A stretch of DNA of 12,700 nt from Erysipelotrichia bacterium (GTDB lineage Bacteria; Bacillota_I; Bacilli_A; Erysipelotrichales; Erysipelotrichaceae): assembly GCA_009916335.1 (NCBI GenBank), contig SAAR01000076.1, positions 1 through 12,700 on the forward strand. Direction: 5' to 3'. The position numbers and the translations under genes are program-made. The first letter of the stretch is position 1; every line of letters begins with the position of its first letter. The notes under the pieces were generated by a model, which made no database searches, was not told the origin of the DNA, and saw only the letters and a program-made list of their open reading frames with translations. Positions 12,146-12,700 of the stretch are shown here, piece after piece.

Positions 12146-12700
12146 TGGATACAAATGATATTTTAGATGAGATGAAAAAAATGTTCCCTAATGCAGAATG
12201 TGCATTGCATCATCGTAATGCGTATGAGTTGATTGTGGCTGTTGTTTTATCAGCACAAACAACAGATGAAGCAGTTAATAAAATCACACCTGCATTGTTT
12301 GAACGCTATCCTAGTGTATACGATTTAGCTAATGGCGAAGTGAAAGAAATCGCTACCTATTTAAAAACAATAGGGTTATATCGTAATAAAAGTCGCATGA
12401 TTCATGAATTAGCGAATGCGATCGTTAATGATTATGATGGCGAAGTACCAAATACTAGAAAAAAATTAACATCATTAGCTGGTGTAGGAAGAAAAACAGC
12501 GAATGTGGTGTTGTCTGTATGGTTTCATGTTCCTGCATTTGCAGTGGACACACATGTGGAACGAGTTTCTAAACGTTTGGGTTTGGCGAAATTCAAGGAT
12601 AGTGTGGAAGTCGTGGAAACTAAGTTAAAACGTAAAATTGATCGAGAACGTTGGAATGAAGGACATCACTTATTCATCTTTTTTGGTCGCTATCATTGTT
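12145..12700 (+). CDS. nth: Endonuclease III, truncated by the window edge
   Basis: 185 codons are visible. The product has the helix-hairpin-helix and catalytic region of Nth: ELIVAVVLSAQTTDEAVNK (28-46), LAGVGRKTANVVLS (111-124) with the catalytic Lys117, and FAVDTHVERVSKRLGL (132-147) with catalytic Asp135. The frame ends at HHLFIFFGRYHC, where Cys185 is the first ligand of the expected 4Fe-4S cluster; the other three cysteines lie beyond the window. Endonuclease III removes oxidised pyrimidines and cuts abasic sites. The start overlaps the dnaD stop (TAATG). The dnaD-nth pairing is conserved in Bacilli. Confidence 0.95.
   Translation, partial: MDTNDILDEMKKMFPNAECALHHRNAYELIVAVVLSAQTTDEAVNKITPALFERYPSVYDLANGEVKEIATYLKTIGLYRNKSRMIHELANAIVNDYDGEVPNTRKKLTSLAGVGRKTANVVLSVWFHVPAFAVDTHVERVSKRLGLAKFKDSVEVVETKLKRKIDRERWNEGHHLFIFFGRYHC

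Overview
The window comes from a low-GC Gram-positive bacterium. It carries an uninterrupted gene for the sporulation sigma factor K, the Firmicutes yqeG-yqeH-yhbY-nadD-yqeK-rsfS-methyltransferase cluster, and a ypmB-dnaD-nth module. The single NadD-YqeK fusion protein is an arrangement I associate with Mollicutes and related lineages. Together with the compact overlapping genes, this suggests an Erysipelotrichia-like gut Firmicute. That placement is inference from gene content; no rRNA or tRNA lies in the window.

Left region (1-2000) is accessory. The last codons and the terminator of an off-window gene (2-40) are followed by a two-gene AbiE-type (type IV) toxin-antitoxin cassette (132-1744) with its own near-consensus promoter. 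A gene-tail remnant (1875-1985) follows, ending in the same C-terminal peptide and the same terminator. A 32-bp perfect direct repeat (8-39 and 1965-1996) therefore brackets the AbiE cassette, which looks like an insertion or recombination at the 3' end of a gene.

The next block (2000-2770) is a small regulator plus membrane-protein operon. An XRE-family repressor candidate is preceded by three perfectly palindromic 16-bp operator-like sites placed around a TTGACA/TATTAT promoter. It overlaps a four-helix membrane protein by 4 bp. A bidirectional terminator separates this block from convergent genes.

The minus-strand block (2776-6292) holds sigK, then an ATP-grasp ligase, then two different cytoplasmic alpha/beta hydrolases in tight succession. 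The ATP-grasp/hydrolase trio has no function I can assign and is the best candidate for an undescribed small-molecule ligase-hydrolase pathway. Its first ribosome binding site lies inside a long inverted repeat that may mask it.

The plus-strand block (6478 to the right edge) is one long, nearly gapless run of genes behind a good sigma-A promoter: yqeG, yqeH, yhbY, nadD-yqeK, rsfS, a methyltransferase gene, mtnN, a ypmB-like gene, dnaD and a truncated nth. The run links ribosome assembly and silencing, NAD synthesis, nucleotide and methyl-donor salvage, replication initiation and base-excision repair. Compared with Bacillus subtilis, aroE is missing between yqeH and yhbY, and aspB-asnS is missing between ypmB and dnaD.
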